NCBI RefSeq assembly: GCF_030272615.1
Contig: NC_081409.1
Location: forward strand, 647,186,468 to 647,250,467
Reading direction: 5' to 3'
Source of the DNA: Cryptomeria japonica
Lineage: Eukaryota > Streptophyta > Pinopsida > Cupressales > Cupressaceae
Length of the DNA: 64,000 nt
Shown: positions 1 to 10,628 of the stretch, piece by piece
Layout of the letters: each line of letters opens with the position of its first letter
Numbering within the stretch: position 1 is the first letter of the stretch
Position numbers and translations under genes: made by a program
Notes under the pieces: generated by a model
Told to the model about the DNA's origin: nothing
The model's database searches: none
What the model saw: only the letters and a program-made list of their open reading frames with translations

Positions 1-867
1 GATTGTTTTTGGTGCAAACAATTCCTACCTCTTAAACATAGAAGTGATTCTCTTTTTCAATCTTATCAAAACTGGAAGAATGAAATGATATTATCTTTGA
101 TTAAACCTATAAATCCAACACTTAGTCTTCCTCCAACTGATTATCATATGCCTCTTCTTATGGATAAGTCTATTCTTCCCCATAAGGATAGAGATATTCT
201 TCCTCCTAAAGAAGAATCTATTTCTTCTTCTAAGGATCAACTTATTCTTCCTCCTTAGCATCAATCTATTCCTCCTTTTAAGGATAAAAATATTATTTCC
301 CCTAAGGATATAACTATTCCTCCTCCTCATGATGGACCTGGTCTCCTTCCCACACCTTCTATTCCTCCTCTATATGGTGCAGTTCTACCTCCTACATCTT
401 ACAAAGGGAAGTGATCGACCTCTCCTATTGTTCAACCTAAAAGACCTTCCCCTATGCACCCTTCCTTCAATGAACAAAATAAGCCCATGCCTGATGAACA
501 TAAACCTTCACAATCTTCAGTTAAAACTAAAAGAAACTGTAGTGCGAAAGAACGTTGATGGAGACGTCGTGCGAGAGCTCGCAAACTTGTTTCTCAAAAC
601 ACTTCTTCCTCAAAGACACCAACTCTTGATATAATACCATTCTCTCAACAATCCCCTAATGAAGAGGTTCAACCCAATTCTCCAAGATGTAAAATGATTA
701 AAACAAATGATGGTTCAAGTTTGATCCCTATTAGAGATCCTATTTTTATTAATCTTGATGAAGAAATAAGTGAGACTGTTGTTAATGATGAAAATGTTGA
801 TCCTAATATTTCAGATGATGAATATGAATATGTTGATGTGGATAATGATTTATCTAAACAATTTTGA
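1..867 (+). pseudogene. Decayed reading frame, probably the 3' end of a retroelement polyprotein
   Basis: Frame 1 reads as one coherent protein of about 288 codons from the window edge to a TGA at 865-867, broken by three in-frame stops (TAG 256-258, TGA 412-414, TGA 556-558). The middle is rich in Pro, Ser and Lys with a loose repeat of the type 'xILPPKxxSI'. An Arg-rich patch follows at about 555-590, and the C-terminus is very acidic (Asp/Glu/Asn, about 740-860). No catalytic motif is visible and I do not recognise the family. It is on the same strand as, and upstream of, a polypurine tract and LTR-like start near 1790-1805, so I infer the tail of a degraded Ty3/gypsy-type element. A decayed host gene is the alternative. 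Confidence 0.4.
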
Positions 868-1262
868 AAAATATTAATCCTAGCTCCAAGTAACAGACAA
901 AGTGACCCATCATTAGAGCATGGTCCTTGTTTGTAAATTGTGATAGCTCCATCTACTATGCTTGATTTGGCTCCTCTTGCATATTGTCCACCTTCCTGAA
1001 ACAATGATGAGCAAGATCGTGAGGTGGATGATGTGCCTGATTAGCTTGATTAGCACTGTAGATTCTCTCTCTCTATCTTGCTTGTTTGTGATCTTCTTTT
1101 TTTCTCTCAATTATTCTATTTGTCTCTCATAGTGTTGTCTACTTGAGGACAATGCAAAGTGTTGAGATCTCTTTTGGTCTCTCCTATGTTGACTCAAAAG
1201 AGACTTGTTCTCTTCTTCCATGTTGGTTCTTCTTTCTTTGGGGGATGAGGACAATTCTATTC

Positions 1263-1293
<31 letters not shown>

Positions 1294-1804
1294 CGCATTA
1301 TTTGTCATAAAAAGGATAATGACCCAAGAGTTAAGTGAAACCACCCTATGTTTTGTGTTTTGTGATCATTATAATTTGATTTGCCCTTTCTTAGGGGCCT
1401 ATTATTATAACTTACTTGTCTTTTTGGATGTATCCTACCTTAAAGCAGTTACTCCTAATAAGGCATACACAATCGCTTTAATGTGGGGTCATATACTCTA
1501 CTCAATGATTCTCTCTCTTACATATCTTGATACTGAAGTTACTTAGAAAACTTTGTCTTTTTCTTTGTAATTTTGATATTTTTCTTTTCACGACTCATAG
1601 TAAGAGAACCTTACTAGTTTGCAACTATGGTTCTCTCTTTCTCTTTCTCATGATGTTCCTTTTACCTTGTTATTAAAGTTGTGACATCCTAAACTTGGTG
1701 TATATTGCCTCCTTGATGACTTGGTGAACGTTTTTCAATGTGATCCCTTTGTACTTCATCTAGAGTATGATTTACTTCATGCTCCTGCTAAATTGGGGGC
1801 TAAA
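868..1804 (+). other. Non-coding stretch with TA microsatellite and polypurine tract
   Basis: No coding frame is convincing here. It contains pyrimidine-rich stretches (about 1065-1125), a purine tract 'tttgggggatgagga' near 1236-1250, a short CATA/TA microsatellite at about 1262-1292, and a second polypurine tract 'aaattgggggctaaa' at 1790-1804 directly before an LTR-like start. I read it as the 3' untranslated part of the same degraded element. Confidence 0.35.
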
Positions 1805-2114
1805 TGTAGCATCCTAAAATTTCACCATTGTATAATTTTGACCATATTGGGTACCTACCTTAGTGTTTACACCCATTGGCCTAATTGGGACTTGATTATG
1901 CTCACACCCCTCATGAATTTTATCATTTTTTGACTTGTCCCATTTATTTTACACCTTATCCTAACCCTGAATAGGGGTTGGACTAGGGTGCCATGCTTTG
2001 GTCCCCCCTAAATTGGGCCCCATTTTACCCCTTGGTCCTATTTCAAAATTAAGAAGGATTTCATTCTTTGTGTTGGCTCATGTTTGGAAATTAGCAATTT
2101 ATCTGATAGGCAAG

Positions 2115-2122
2115 TATAAAAG
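2115..2122 (+). promoter_or_regulatory. TATA-like box in LTR-like region
   Basis: 'tataaaag' lies about 310 bp into the LTR-like stretch and is followed by a pyrimidine-rich start-like sequence. This suits an LTR promoter; activity is unknown. Confidence 0.35.
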
Positions 2123-2447
2123 GAGGATTTCCCCTCTCATTTGAACATCTAATATATCTACCAAGCATCCGACAATCACATATGAAATCAAGCAATCAAG
2201 CATTCAAGAAATTGAGCATTAATATGTCTTCAAGCCTTAGAGAAACAATAAAGTCAAGATTAAAGCATTGAAGTAGACATCTTTCATTCTATTTTGTTGA
2301 AGACCATCAAGCTCTAATTCTGTGTGGAGACAAACAAACTTCACAAGGAGATATATCATTGAATTTTAGTCATTATTCAACATCTACCTCAAAAGGAGAA
2401 GTTTTCATTATAACAATTTTGATTATGTTTTTCATGGTTAATTCCAA

Positions 2448-2479
2448 AATAGGGGCTTGACCTAAGGCAAGCCCCTATT
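2448..2479. repeat. 12-bp perfect inverted repeat
   Basis: Arms 'aataggggcttg' (2448-2459) and 'caagcccctatt' (2468-2479) are exact reverse complements around an 8-nt loop. It could form a hairpin in RNA of the LTR-like region. Function unknown. Confidence 0.6.
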
Positions 2480-2760
2480 CATAACCCATTTCCCTTCTTT
2501 TCTATGTGCAAGAAACAAGTATGGAGTTGTACTCTTCAAAATAGGCATTATATGCAGAGACAAATCAACCCTCTTTGGCGTGTGAAAAAGTAGGAGGACC
2601 AAGGTGACAAGCACAACGGTCCCGACATTTTTGGAGCCTTTTTGAGGATCAAATTTGAATCTACATATTTTGCTCAGATCCAGGTGTACGTGAAAAATCT
2701 CACACCTGTACGTCATTTTTTTCTCAATTTTACCTTCATTTTTCAGCACTTTACCTTAAT

Positions 2761-4435
2761 TCAACATTTTAAACCACAAAAGAGGAAACCCCCAAATTAG
2801 TATTTAGTCTAAATCTTTGTTGATTTTTGACTAAATCTATTGGATTCTCCCTATTTTGAATATAGTGGTCAACCCAAGCAAAAATGAGTGGTTTTCATAC
2901 ATCTAATGTTAGAAACCCTAATTTTTCACCATTACAATGCTATTAAAAGGGATACCCACCTAGGTCTAAGAGAGCCTAAAATGTAGGGAATATAACTAGA
3001 TCCTTATCCCTAGTTATTATCTTGTCAATTGACCAATGATCCAAACCCTTGAATATTGATGTTGGCTTCCCATTGAGGATATTTGGAGACATCAGTTGGA
3101 AACACTAACAACTGGATCAATATCTCATTACCCACTAGGAAATTACTATTCAACCTCAAACACTTAACCATGTATCTATATTTACTTTAAAGTCCCAGTA
3201 GAAAAGTTCCTATGATAACACCATGATACATCAATAATAAGGAAGCAAAAGAAATCATCCTTCATGCCCTATTCCAACATCAATACACATAAAACCATAT
3301 CAGTACATATCCAATTAAATTTATTACATCCATCTCTAATTAGAGTGTCCATTACATACATGATCAAAGATACAATACATGATCCAATATACAAATGATT
3401 ACATCTATCAAGAGAAAGAGAAAAAAAAAATCTAGTGTTGAGGAAGACTTGACATCCATCGAGAATGTCATTAAACAATTCCTTTGGTCCCAAATGGTAG
3501 TTGGAAATTCCACCCAACCATGTGGTACCCTAAGGTCCACCCCTCGTGCTCATGTAGATAGTCACATGACCTAAATAGTCATACAATAATACAAGGAGAG
3601 GCAATGGGCTTACACAAGAGCCAACATGGAGTGAATTGTCAACATAAACATAACACTAAACAAGAGTCATACAACAATATTAATATAATAATGCCAAAAA
3701 ATACATCGTTCTCATCAAAGAGTAACAATAAAAAAATAGAAGGTGCCTACGAAACAATGAAGTATCCTCAATCAACAAAAAAAGACAAGAGGCACCATCA
3801 AAAGAAAAATTAAAAAATTTCCAATCATCATATATCACAACAAGATAACCAAAAGATCAAGCAACAATAAATCCATAGGGTGTTATTCAAATTTCAATAC
3901 CTAGATACTAGAGTGGTAGTATAAGGAGTATAATCATATGTTCTTGTGAGGACACACCACATGAAACCGAGGCATTCTCTCAAATGGATGAGAATGGTGA
4001 TCATGCAAGAATCGACCCCACATGTGTAGACAAACAACTTTGAGTAAGAACCAACACCTACATGTGTGAGCATGCCTTCCCAAGTCATCCTTAGCCTCAT
4101 ACTAGCAGTCAAGGCATTCTTGGGGAACCACTTATCTCTTATTAATGTTTTATCCGATCTCTTTTTTATTATTAAGTTATCACTTGATTAAGAAAATCCC
4201 CACCGTGATTGTCTACATACCACTTTGGGTTGGGTATGCATTGGGAACCACTCCCTAGACCCGCTATAGTACCTAGTTCTAGTATCATCCCATTCAATTG
4301 AATGGGGTATCAAAATGAACACAAAGCATTGATCCACTTTCCATAATCTTAATATTAACATATATCTCTTTTGTATAATTCCACATCAACCATACATAAT
4401 GCATACTCAATTAGTCATGCTACTAAGAGAATAGA
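2761..4435. other. No gene recognised
   Basis: AT-rich sequence with only short open frames that lack codon structure or known motifs. It probably continues the old repeat of the left flank. A TSD at its right end shows that it is the target of Copia-A, and that it originally joined directly to 12145. Confidence 0.5.
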
Positions 4436-4440
4436 TCCAC
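4436..4440. repeat. Target-site duplication of Copia-A, left
   Basis: 'tccac' immediately before the TG of the 5' LTR is repeated exactly at 12140-12144 after the CA of the 3' LTR. Confidence 0.9.
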
Positions 4441-5965
4441 TGTTGGCATTTGGCATTATAACAAACAATAAGAGATTGTTGGCATTTCAATAAGGATATT
4501 GAGAAGGTTGTTGATGATTATTGATATTACTGATTAAGGATGATTTACTGTCTTAATATTATTATTTTGTCATTGATGTCAAGAAATTGATTTTCTAATT
4601 TAGTATGATGCTGCCATATCTTTAGAAGTATGATTTGATGAGTATAAAGATGTTGGTAAAAGACATAGAAAGAATATGATGAATAAGAGGATGAATAAGT
4701 TATTCAATAGGCAACTATTACCGAGTTAGACAATGATGAGATCATGATGTTTAGATTATTTTGATATCATACATATGTTATTGATTGAAAGGTTAATACT
4801 ATACTATGTTACCGAGCAAAGAACCTAGTCGGTAAACCCTAAGGAACCTAGTCAGTAAACCCTAAGGTTATCGCTATCGGTTAATGAAGGAAAAATGTCT
4901 ACCGAGTGAAGTTTAGTATTTACCAAGTTGCAACCGAGTAATAATAGAATGCATTAAATGATTACATGCATTATTTAATGAAGGAAGCTGATGAGCTGGC
5001 TATGATTAAATGATTGGTATGCCGTGAATGAAGTTTGTTAAAGATTCTATAGCAAAGGAAAATCAGCAGGAAGATCTACAGCTCAAATTGAACCGCAATA
5101 CCCTAGCACAAGTTCCAAGAAATGTATGCAAGTTCCAAGGCGGGGGAAAACATTTTTAGATCAAAGGATACATTGAACCTGGTCTAAGTTTGAAGATCTG
5201 ATGGCTATGATTGATCATGGGAAATATGATCAAGGAGATTAAGCGGTTGGCAATTGTTTATAAATAGGGAATTGTTGATAAACAATGTATGCGGACAAGT
5301 GTATGCACAGGGATGCTACATAGTGATTACCGAGCATAGAAGCTTGAAGACTTGTTTTGAATAACAGAGTATAGAGCCCAGCAGATGGACAAGATTAGTT
5401 CTATGTCTAAATTGTATTGAGAAAATAAGAATCTACTTTAGCATTTTAGATGTGAAGTTGCAGATAGATCTTTATTACTATTATTTTGTGAAGTGACAGA
5501 AAATCTCTTAATCGAGTGGACTTAACAGTCTTATTTGTAACACCCTCTAGCAAGGTGACATTTTGATTGAGTGTTTGAAATCCTTTACTTCTAACAAGGT
5601 GAAGATCCTAACAGATCTGAGGGAAATCCCTTAACTGGGTCACATCTAGCAATTTGTTTGTAATCTTTAACAGGATTTTCTTTTAACCGAGCATATTCTA
5701 GAAGATTATATTTCTTAGTGGGTTCGAAATCCCACAGTGGTTTTTCCCTATTTGGGTTTCCACGTTAAATCTGGTGTTATGAGTATTATGATGTTTATAT
5801 GCTTTTGAGTTTGCATGTTTAGCAGTTTTTGGTTATATTACTAAAATATATGTTACCGAGGTTGAATCTGATGTTTTTATGGAAGATTAAGTTTGTATGA
5901 TTCACCCCCCCCTCTCATCTTATCAGCTTGGCATCTGTACTTAACATTAAGTATCAAAACTATCA
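4441..5965 (+). repeat. Copia-A 5' LTR
   Basis: It starts 'tgttggcatttggc' and ends 'aaaactatca', and matches the 3' LTR along its length with scattered substitutions and small indels (for example an extra 'gaacctagtcrgtaaaccctaag' duplication near 4830-4865, absent from the other LTRs). It has a TATA box at 5259, a conserved 'ttgtcattgatgtcaa' at 4567-4582 and a C-run motif at 5898-5917. Confidence 0.93.
5259..5266 (+). promoter_or_regulatory. TATA box of Copia-A 5' LTR
   Basis: 'tataaata' followed by 'ggg' is kept in all three LTRs of the family (5259, 11423, 51932) although surrounding bases differ. It is the likely core promoter of the genomic RNA. Confidence 0.6.
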
Positions 5966-5967
5966 AT

Positions 5968-5979
5968 TGGTATCAGAGC
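5968..5979 (+). other. Primer binding site, initiator Met tRNA
   Basis: 'tggtatcagagc' lies two bases after the LTR end and is an exact 12-base complement of the 3' end of plant initiator methionine tRNA, the usual primer of plant copia elements. Confidence 0.9.
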
Positions 5980-6029
5980 TTTGGACTCCGGAAGAAAAGT
6001 TTAAAGGTACTTGAGGCAAAGATCCAAAG

Positions 6030-6955
6030 ATGTATAAGAGGGATGCATTGAAGCTGAACAAGTCAAGTTTCTCTACATGGCAGAAAAGGATGAAGCTGCA
6101 CCTATCAGGAGTTGAAGAATATGTTGTATATTATTTGGAGAATGATTTCATTACACTGAGCACCTATCCATTGACAATGGAAGAAATAAAGGCAACAAAA
6201 ATATCCAAGCAATGATTGAAATAACATCTACATTGACCGATTCAGAGTTTAATGATCTAGAAGGCTGCAATGATGCAAAGGCAGTGTGAGACAAGCTCAT
6301 ATCTGTGTATGGAGGAGATGAACACGTTCAAAGAGAAAAAGTGGATAGTCTAAGAGGGAAACTTGAATCTATGAGGATGAATGAAGGTGAGAACATAACT
6401 CAGTACAGTACAAGACTAAAGGAGATTGTCAATCAAATCAAAGGAGTAGGTGGAACCATTGAAGAAAAGGATATAACAAGTAAGTTGTTAAGAACCCTTC
6501 TACCAACTTATGCAATCAGAGTCTCTGCAATCAATGAATTAAGGTCTGTACCCAATATGCCAGTTTCTTTAGATGCTACTATTGGTAAGCTACATGCATT
6601 TGAGCTAAGTAATTTTGATAACAGTGGGTCTTCGGTAAATAAGTTGAATCTGCATTTAGTTCTTTTCATCTTGATGAATCTAATAATTACAATGAAAGAA
6701 AGTATAAGTACTCTGAAGGAGATCATAGTGGAGCAAGTGAAATATTTTGTAAGAACATGTAGGAAGTACACAAACCATATGAGGAAATCAGAAATCAAGA
6801 AGAATTTGAAGCACTATTAGCCAGAAGGTTACCGAGAGGCAAAGGTAAGTATAAAGGAAAACTACCTTTGAAATGTTTCAATTGTGATAAGATAGGACAT
6901 ATGGATTTTAATTGTCCTAACAAAGATTCTACTGAAAAGAGAGATTACTGAGATG
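6030..6955 (+). pseudogene. gag: Copia-A gag (broken)
   Basis: The capsid/nucleocapsid part of the polyprotein starts at the first ATG (6030) after the primer site. Readable pieces are 6030-6215 (N-terminus with the 'FSTWQKRMKLHL' core) and 6305 to about 6650 ('YGGDEHVQREK', then the 'INELRSVPNMPVSLDATIGK' region). The reading then shifts frame. A CCHC zinc knuckle (C-F-N-C-D-K-I-G-H-M-D-F-N-C) is intact at 6874-6915. Stops include TGA at 6213 and a TGG-to-TGA change near 6288. The product would have packaged element RNA in cytoplasmic particles; this copy cannot encode it whole. Confidence 0.85.
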
Positions 6956-7530
6956 ATAGACAGAAATACAATCATTATAGAGGACACTGAGACTTCAGAA
7001 GAAGAGATAGAAAGACATGCTTAATAACTGATGAGGAATCCAATGATGATAAATCAAATGAAACTGATACAGAGTAAGTAGTTTATGTGGCTATCAAAGA
7101 TGGATCAGATGAAGAAAGGTATGAAGAAAAAGCCCTAATATCTCACATAAATACTAATGATTCTTGAATCATAGATAGTGGATGCTCACATCACATGACT
7201 GGTGATAAACACAAGTTTGTTATGTTAGAAGATTATGATGGAGGCTATGTAAGATTTGGTAATGATGCACCATGTCCAGTAAGAGGTAAAGGATCCATAA
7301 CACTTCTTGATAATGCAAAATGCAATGATGTTTATTGGGTTGAAGGTTTGAAATATAATTTTTTGAGTGTAGCATAGCTAAACAATATAGGATACTGAAT
7401 AGAATTTCAGAAAGGAATTGTCAAAGTTCATGACAAGAATGGAAAGTTAGCTGCTATCAGGATGCAAACAAAAGGTAACACATTTCACCTTGACTCAACT
7501 CAGAATAAGTGTTTGTATGCAAAGATAGAT
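6956..7530 (+). pseudogene. Copia-A protease region (broken)
   Basis: The aspartic protease motif D-S-G-C-S-H-H-M is at 7174-7197, the usual position between the zinc knuckle and integrase. It is followed by 'VRFGND', 'GKGSI' and 'VEGLKYNFLSVA', typical of copia proteases. In-frame stops around it (7167 TGG to TGA, 7375-7377 CAG to TAG) are single transitions. The family's protease cuts the polyprotein; this copy is inactive as a gene. Confidence 0.8.
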
Positions 7531-8649
7531 GATACCTAGTTATGGCATAAAAGGTTTTGTCATGTAAATTTTGATAATTTGATCAAAATAAGAAAGAAGC
7601 ACCGAGTAAGAGGTCTACCGAGTCTTGAAAAACCTGAGAATGCTATGTGCCAAGGATGCCAGATCGGTAAAATGACAAGATCAAGCTTTACAAGTAAGTC
7701 TTACACTTATAAGGGAATTTTATATCTTGTGCACATTGATCTTTGTGGTCCTATGAAAGTTCAAAGTTATTATGGTGATAAATATTTCATATTATTTGTG
7801 GATGATTACTCAAGGATGATGTCAGTAATGTTTTTAAAAGAAAAATCAGAAGCTTTTCAAATGTTTAAATGGTACAAGGCAAGAGTTGAAAATGAAACAG
7901 GAAGACAACTGAAATGTCTTAGATCAGATAGAGGAGGAGAGTTGACATTTGATGAGTTCAACTTATTTTGCAATGATCATGGTATAAAAAGACAAGTCGC
8001 TACACCGAGAACTCCACAACAAAATAGAATTGCTAAGAGAAGAAAGAGATCTATTGCGGATTGTGCTAGAACCCTGATGATTGAAAAGAAAGCGCCACAA
8101 ACATTTTGGAGAGAAGCAATAGGCACAACAATTTACACCCTGAATCGAGTACAACTGAAGAAAGGTACTTTGAAGACACCTTATGAAATCTGGTATGACA
8201 AGAAACCTAATGTAAGTTATTTTAAAATCTTTGGAAGTAGATGTTATGTACACAAGGATGATAGAAATGGCAAGTTTGATCAGAAAAGTGAAGAAGGAAC
8301 ATTTCTTGGTTATTCTTCTAGACGTAAAGCATTTAAATGTTTGATTAAATCATCTAACAAAATAGTAGAAAGTACAAATGTGAAAATTGATGAATTTGCA
8401 GAAAGAAATGATGAAGTAAATTCCAAGGAACTAGAAGATTATGATAAATTTGTCTATGTTCAATCGACAAGTCTTACCGAGAAAACTGTTGAAGGAAATG
8501 AAGAGAATATCCAGTTACCGAGTGATGAAGAAGATCATACAGAGCCTACTGAGCCTATATTAGCCAAGTATGTCAGAAGACATCATGCACCAAGTCAGAT
8601 TATAGGAGATAAGGATGATCCAGTGATGACAAGGAACAAATTGAGATAG
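7531..8649 (+). pseudogene. Copia-A integrase (open but catalytically impaired)
   Basis: The zinc-binding pre-integrase segment (His 'LWHKRFCHVNFDNL' at about 7540-7580, Cys pair 'CQGCQIGK') leads into a 356-codon open frame (7579-8649). Core motifs: 'HIDLCGP' (first Asp) and 'RSDRGGE' (second Asp) are kept. The third motif, normally NGxxERxNR, reads 'NRIAKRRKR', so the catalytic Glu is Lys. The end carries the copia C-terminal 'GTFLGYSSRRKAFKC' segment and the acidic linker to RT. A TGG-to-TAG stop precedes the frame. Integrase would insert the cDNA into chromosomes; this one should be dead. Confidence 0.85.
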
Positions 8650-9640
8650 AACACATGTTTGATATCTGAATTTGAACCGAGAATAGTGAAAGAGGCATTT
8701 AAAAGTGAAGATTGGATAAATGCTATAACAGAAGAGATTGATCAAATCAAGAAGAATGACAAATAGACACTAATCCCAAGACCAAAGGACAAAAATGTAA
8801 TCGATACAAAGTGGATTTTTAGAAACAAACTGAATGAAAAAGGAGAGGTCATTCAAAATAAAGCAAGACTAGTTTGCAAAGGTTATGCCCAAGAAGAAGG
8901 AATTGATTATGGTGAAACTTTTGCACCTATGGCTAGACTAGAAGGATTAAGAACATTGTTGGCATATGTTGCTTACAAGAATTTGAAGGTATATCAAATG
9001 GATGTCAAATCTACATTTCTGAATGGAGTATTAGAAGAAGAAGTTTTTTTTGAACAACCTGAAGGATTTTTTGAAGACAAGAATAAAGATCAAGTATGTA
9101 AATTGAACAAAGCTTTATATGGTGTTAAACAAGCACCTAGAGCATGGTATGAAAGATTGCACTCTTATTTGATTAAGATTGGTTTTATAAGGACAAGTGA
9201 GAACAACAATATTTACATGAAGAATGATGAAAATGGAATACTGATCTCAGCCATATTTGTTGATGATATTATATTTTGTGGAAATGACTCTCTATGGAAG
9301 AACTTTGGAAATGAAATGAGCAAAGAATCTGAGATGTCATTAATCGGTGAGATAAAGTATTTTATAGGTTTACAGATACTACAAATGAAAGATGAGATTT
9401 TTAATACTCAATCCAAGTACATAAAGGAAATATTGAAGAAATTTGGAATGGAGGATTCAAATCTAGTAAGTACTCCTATGACTACCAACTGTAAACTATC
9501 AAAGAATGATGAATCTGCATCTGTTGATGAGACACTTTACCGATCCATGATTGGAAAGCTACAATATGTTGTTCACAGTAGGCCAAATATAGCACATGCA
9601 GTAGGTATAGTTGCAAGATTCTCTGCAGATCCTAAATAAA
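8650..9640 (+). pseudogene. Copia-A reverse transcriptase (broken)
   Basis: Copia-type RT (Pfam RVT_2 family by motif): '[15 protein letters not shown]', '[16 protein letters not shown]', '[13 protein letters not shown]', '[14 protein letters not shown]' and the catalytic F-V-D-D at 9256-9267. The frame from 8929 to 9639 is open, but stops at 8647-8649 and 8764-8766 (TGG to TAG) and at 9637 break the polyprotein. Confidence 0.85.
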
Positions 9641-10209
9641 CACACATGACAACAATCAAGAGAATTTTCAGATACTTGAAAGGCACTGAAGATTATGGCT
9701 TAGTATATCATAAAAGAAATGATTTTGATTTAAAAGTTTATACTGATGCTGATTGGGCAGGCAACATTGATGACAGGAAAAGCACAAGTGGAGGAGCTTT
9801 CTTTTTAGGAGAAAGACTAGTGAGTTGGCTTAGCAAGAAACAAGGATGTGTTTCATAGTCAACAACAGAAGCTAAATACATTGCTGCAACACTGAATTGT
9901 ACCAACATAGCATGGATCAAACGACTGTTGGAAGGTATAAATGAGAAAGTTACTGAGCCAGTAACTATATTCTGTGACAATACTAGTGCCATTAATATTT
10001 CAAAGAATCCTATTATGCACTCTAAGACAAAGCACATCTCTATCAAATATCATTATCTTAGAGAAGAAGCTCAAGAGAAGAAAGTGGTGTTGGAATATGT
10101 TAACACAAAGGAACAAATAGCAGATATCTTCACCAAGCCACTACCGAGGGACACTTTTGAGTATCTCAGAAGTAAGTTAGGGGTCCTACCCCAATCTTCT
10201 ACTCACTGA
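9641..10209 (+). pseudogene. Copia-A RNase H (broken)
   Basis: The copia RNase H follows RT: 'YTDADWAGNIDDRKSTSGG' (catalytic Asp), a TAG at 9856-9858 where a Ser codon followed by Gln/Leu is expected, then 'FCDNTSAINISKNP' and the family's C-terminal 'IADIFTKPLP'. It ends at a TGA at 10207-10209. The role is removal of template RNA during cDNA synthesis. Confidence 0.85.
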
Positions 10210-10450
10210 CTGAGTTCGATGAAAGCATCAATTTGATGACTCTACAAAATATCTTTTAGGAGTTGATGTTGATTTACACACTTTAGGATGTTTTCTAGAG
10301 GTGTGTAGGAAACAATATAGGAAACAATACAGGGAACAAGAATTGAAGACAAAATGCTCTGACTGAGACTAAGTTGATACATCATAGTAGGAAATCACTT
10401 GATACAGGAAGAAATTATGTTTTAGTTCTTTACTTTTCGGCATTGTTGTC

Positions 10451-10462
10451 AAAGGGGGAGAA
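10451..10462 (+). other. Upstream polypurine tract of Copia-A
   Basis: 'aaagggggagaa' preceded by 'ttgtc' lies about 170 bp before the 3' LTR and closely resembles the tract that borders the LTR. A similar second tract occurs in every copia internal of this window. Confidence 0.5.
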
Positions 10463-10616
10463 GACTGGAGAATACTGGAGAAGACTGAAGAAAAGAAAGA
10501 CTGAGAAAAGAGGAGAAGTATAATGTATGGGGGAGAAGACTAATGACAGAAGGAGAGCATTTCAGCATCTCAGAATCTCACAGGAATCCAAATCAATTGG
10601 TTTTTCCATCAATGCC

Positions 10617-10628
10617 AAAGGGGGAGAT
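10617..10628 (+). other. Polypurine tract of Copia-A
   Basis: 'aaagggggagat' directly abuts the TG of the 3' LTR and is preceded by 'aatgcc'. It is the expected primer for plus-strand DNA synthesis. Confidence 0.85.

Larger units (their letters stand above)
1805..2760 (+). repeat. LTR-like region (5' portion), gypsy-type
   Basis: It starts with TG ('tgtagcatcctaaaatttca') right after a polypurine tract, as a 3' LTR does. It shares a start ('tgtagcat') and an internal block around 'aaattgggcccc...tttaccc' (about 2008-2030) with the region beginning at 62063 (block near 62224-62240). A TATA-like box lies at 2115. The right boundary and a TSD could not be fixed, so the end given is arbitrary. 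Confidence 0.35.

Noticed and set aside
91-330. - strand 79-codon frame rich in Arg, Lys and Asn
   Set aside because: It lies opposite the readable + strand frame 1-867 and mirrors its Pro/Ser/Lys repeats.
1262-1292. CATA/TA run as a regulatory TATA cluster
   Set aside because: It is a simple microsatellite with no start-like context.
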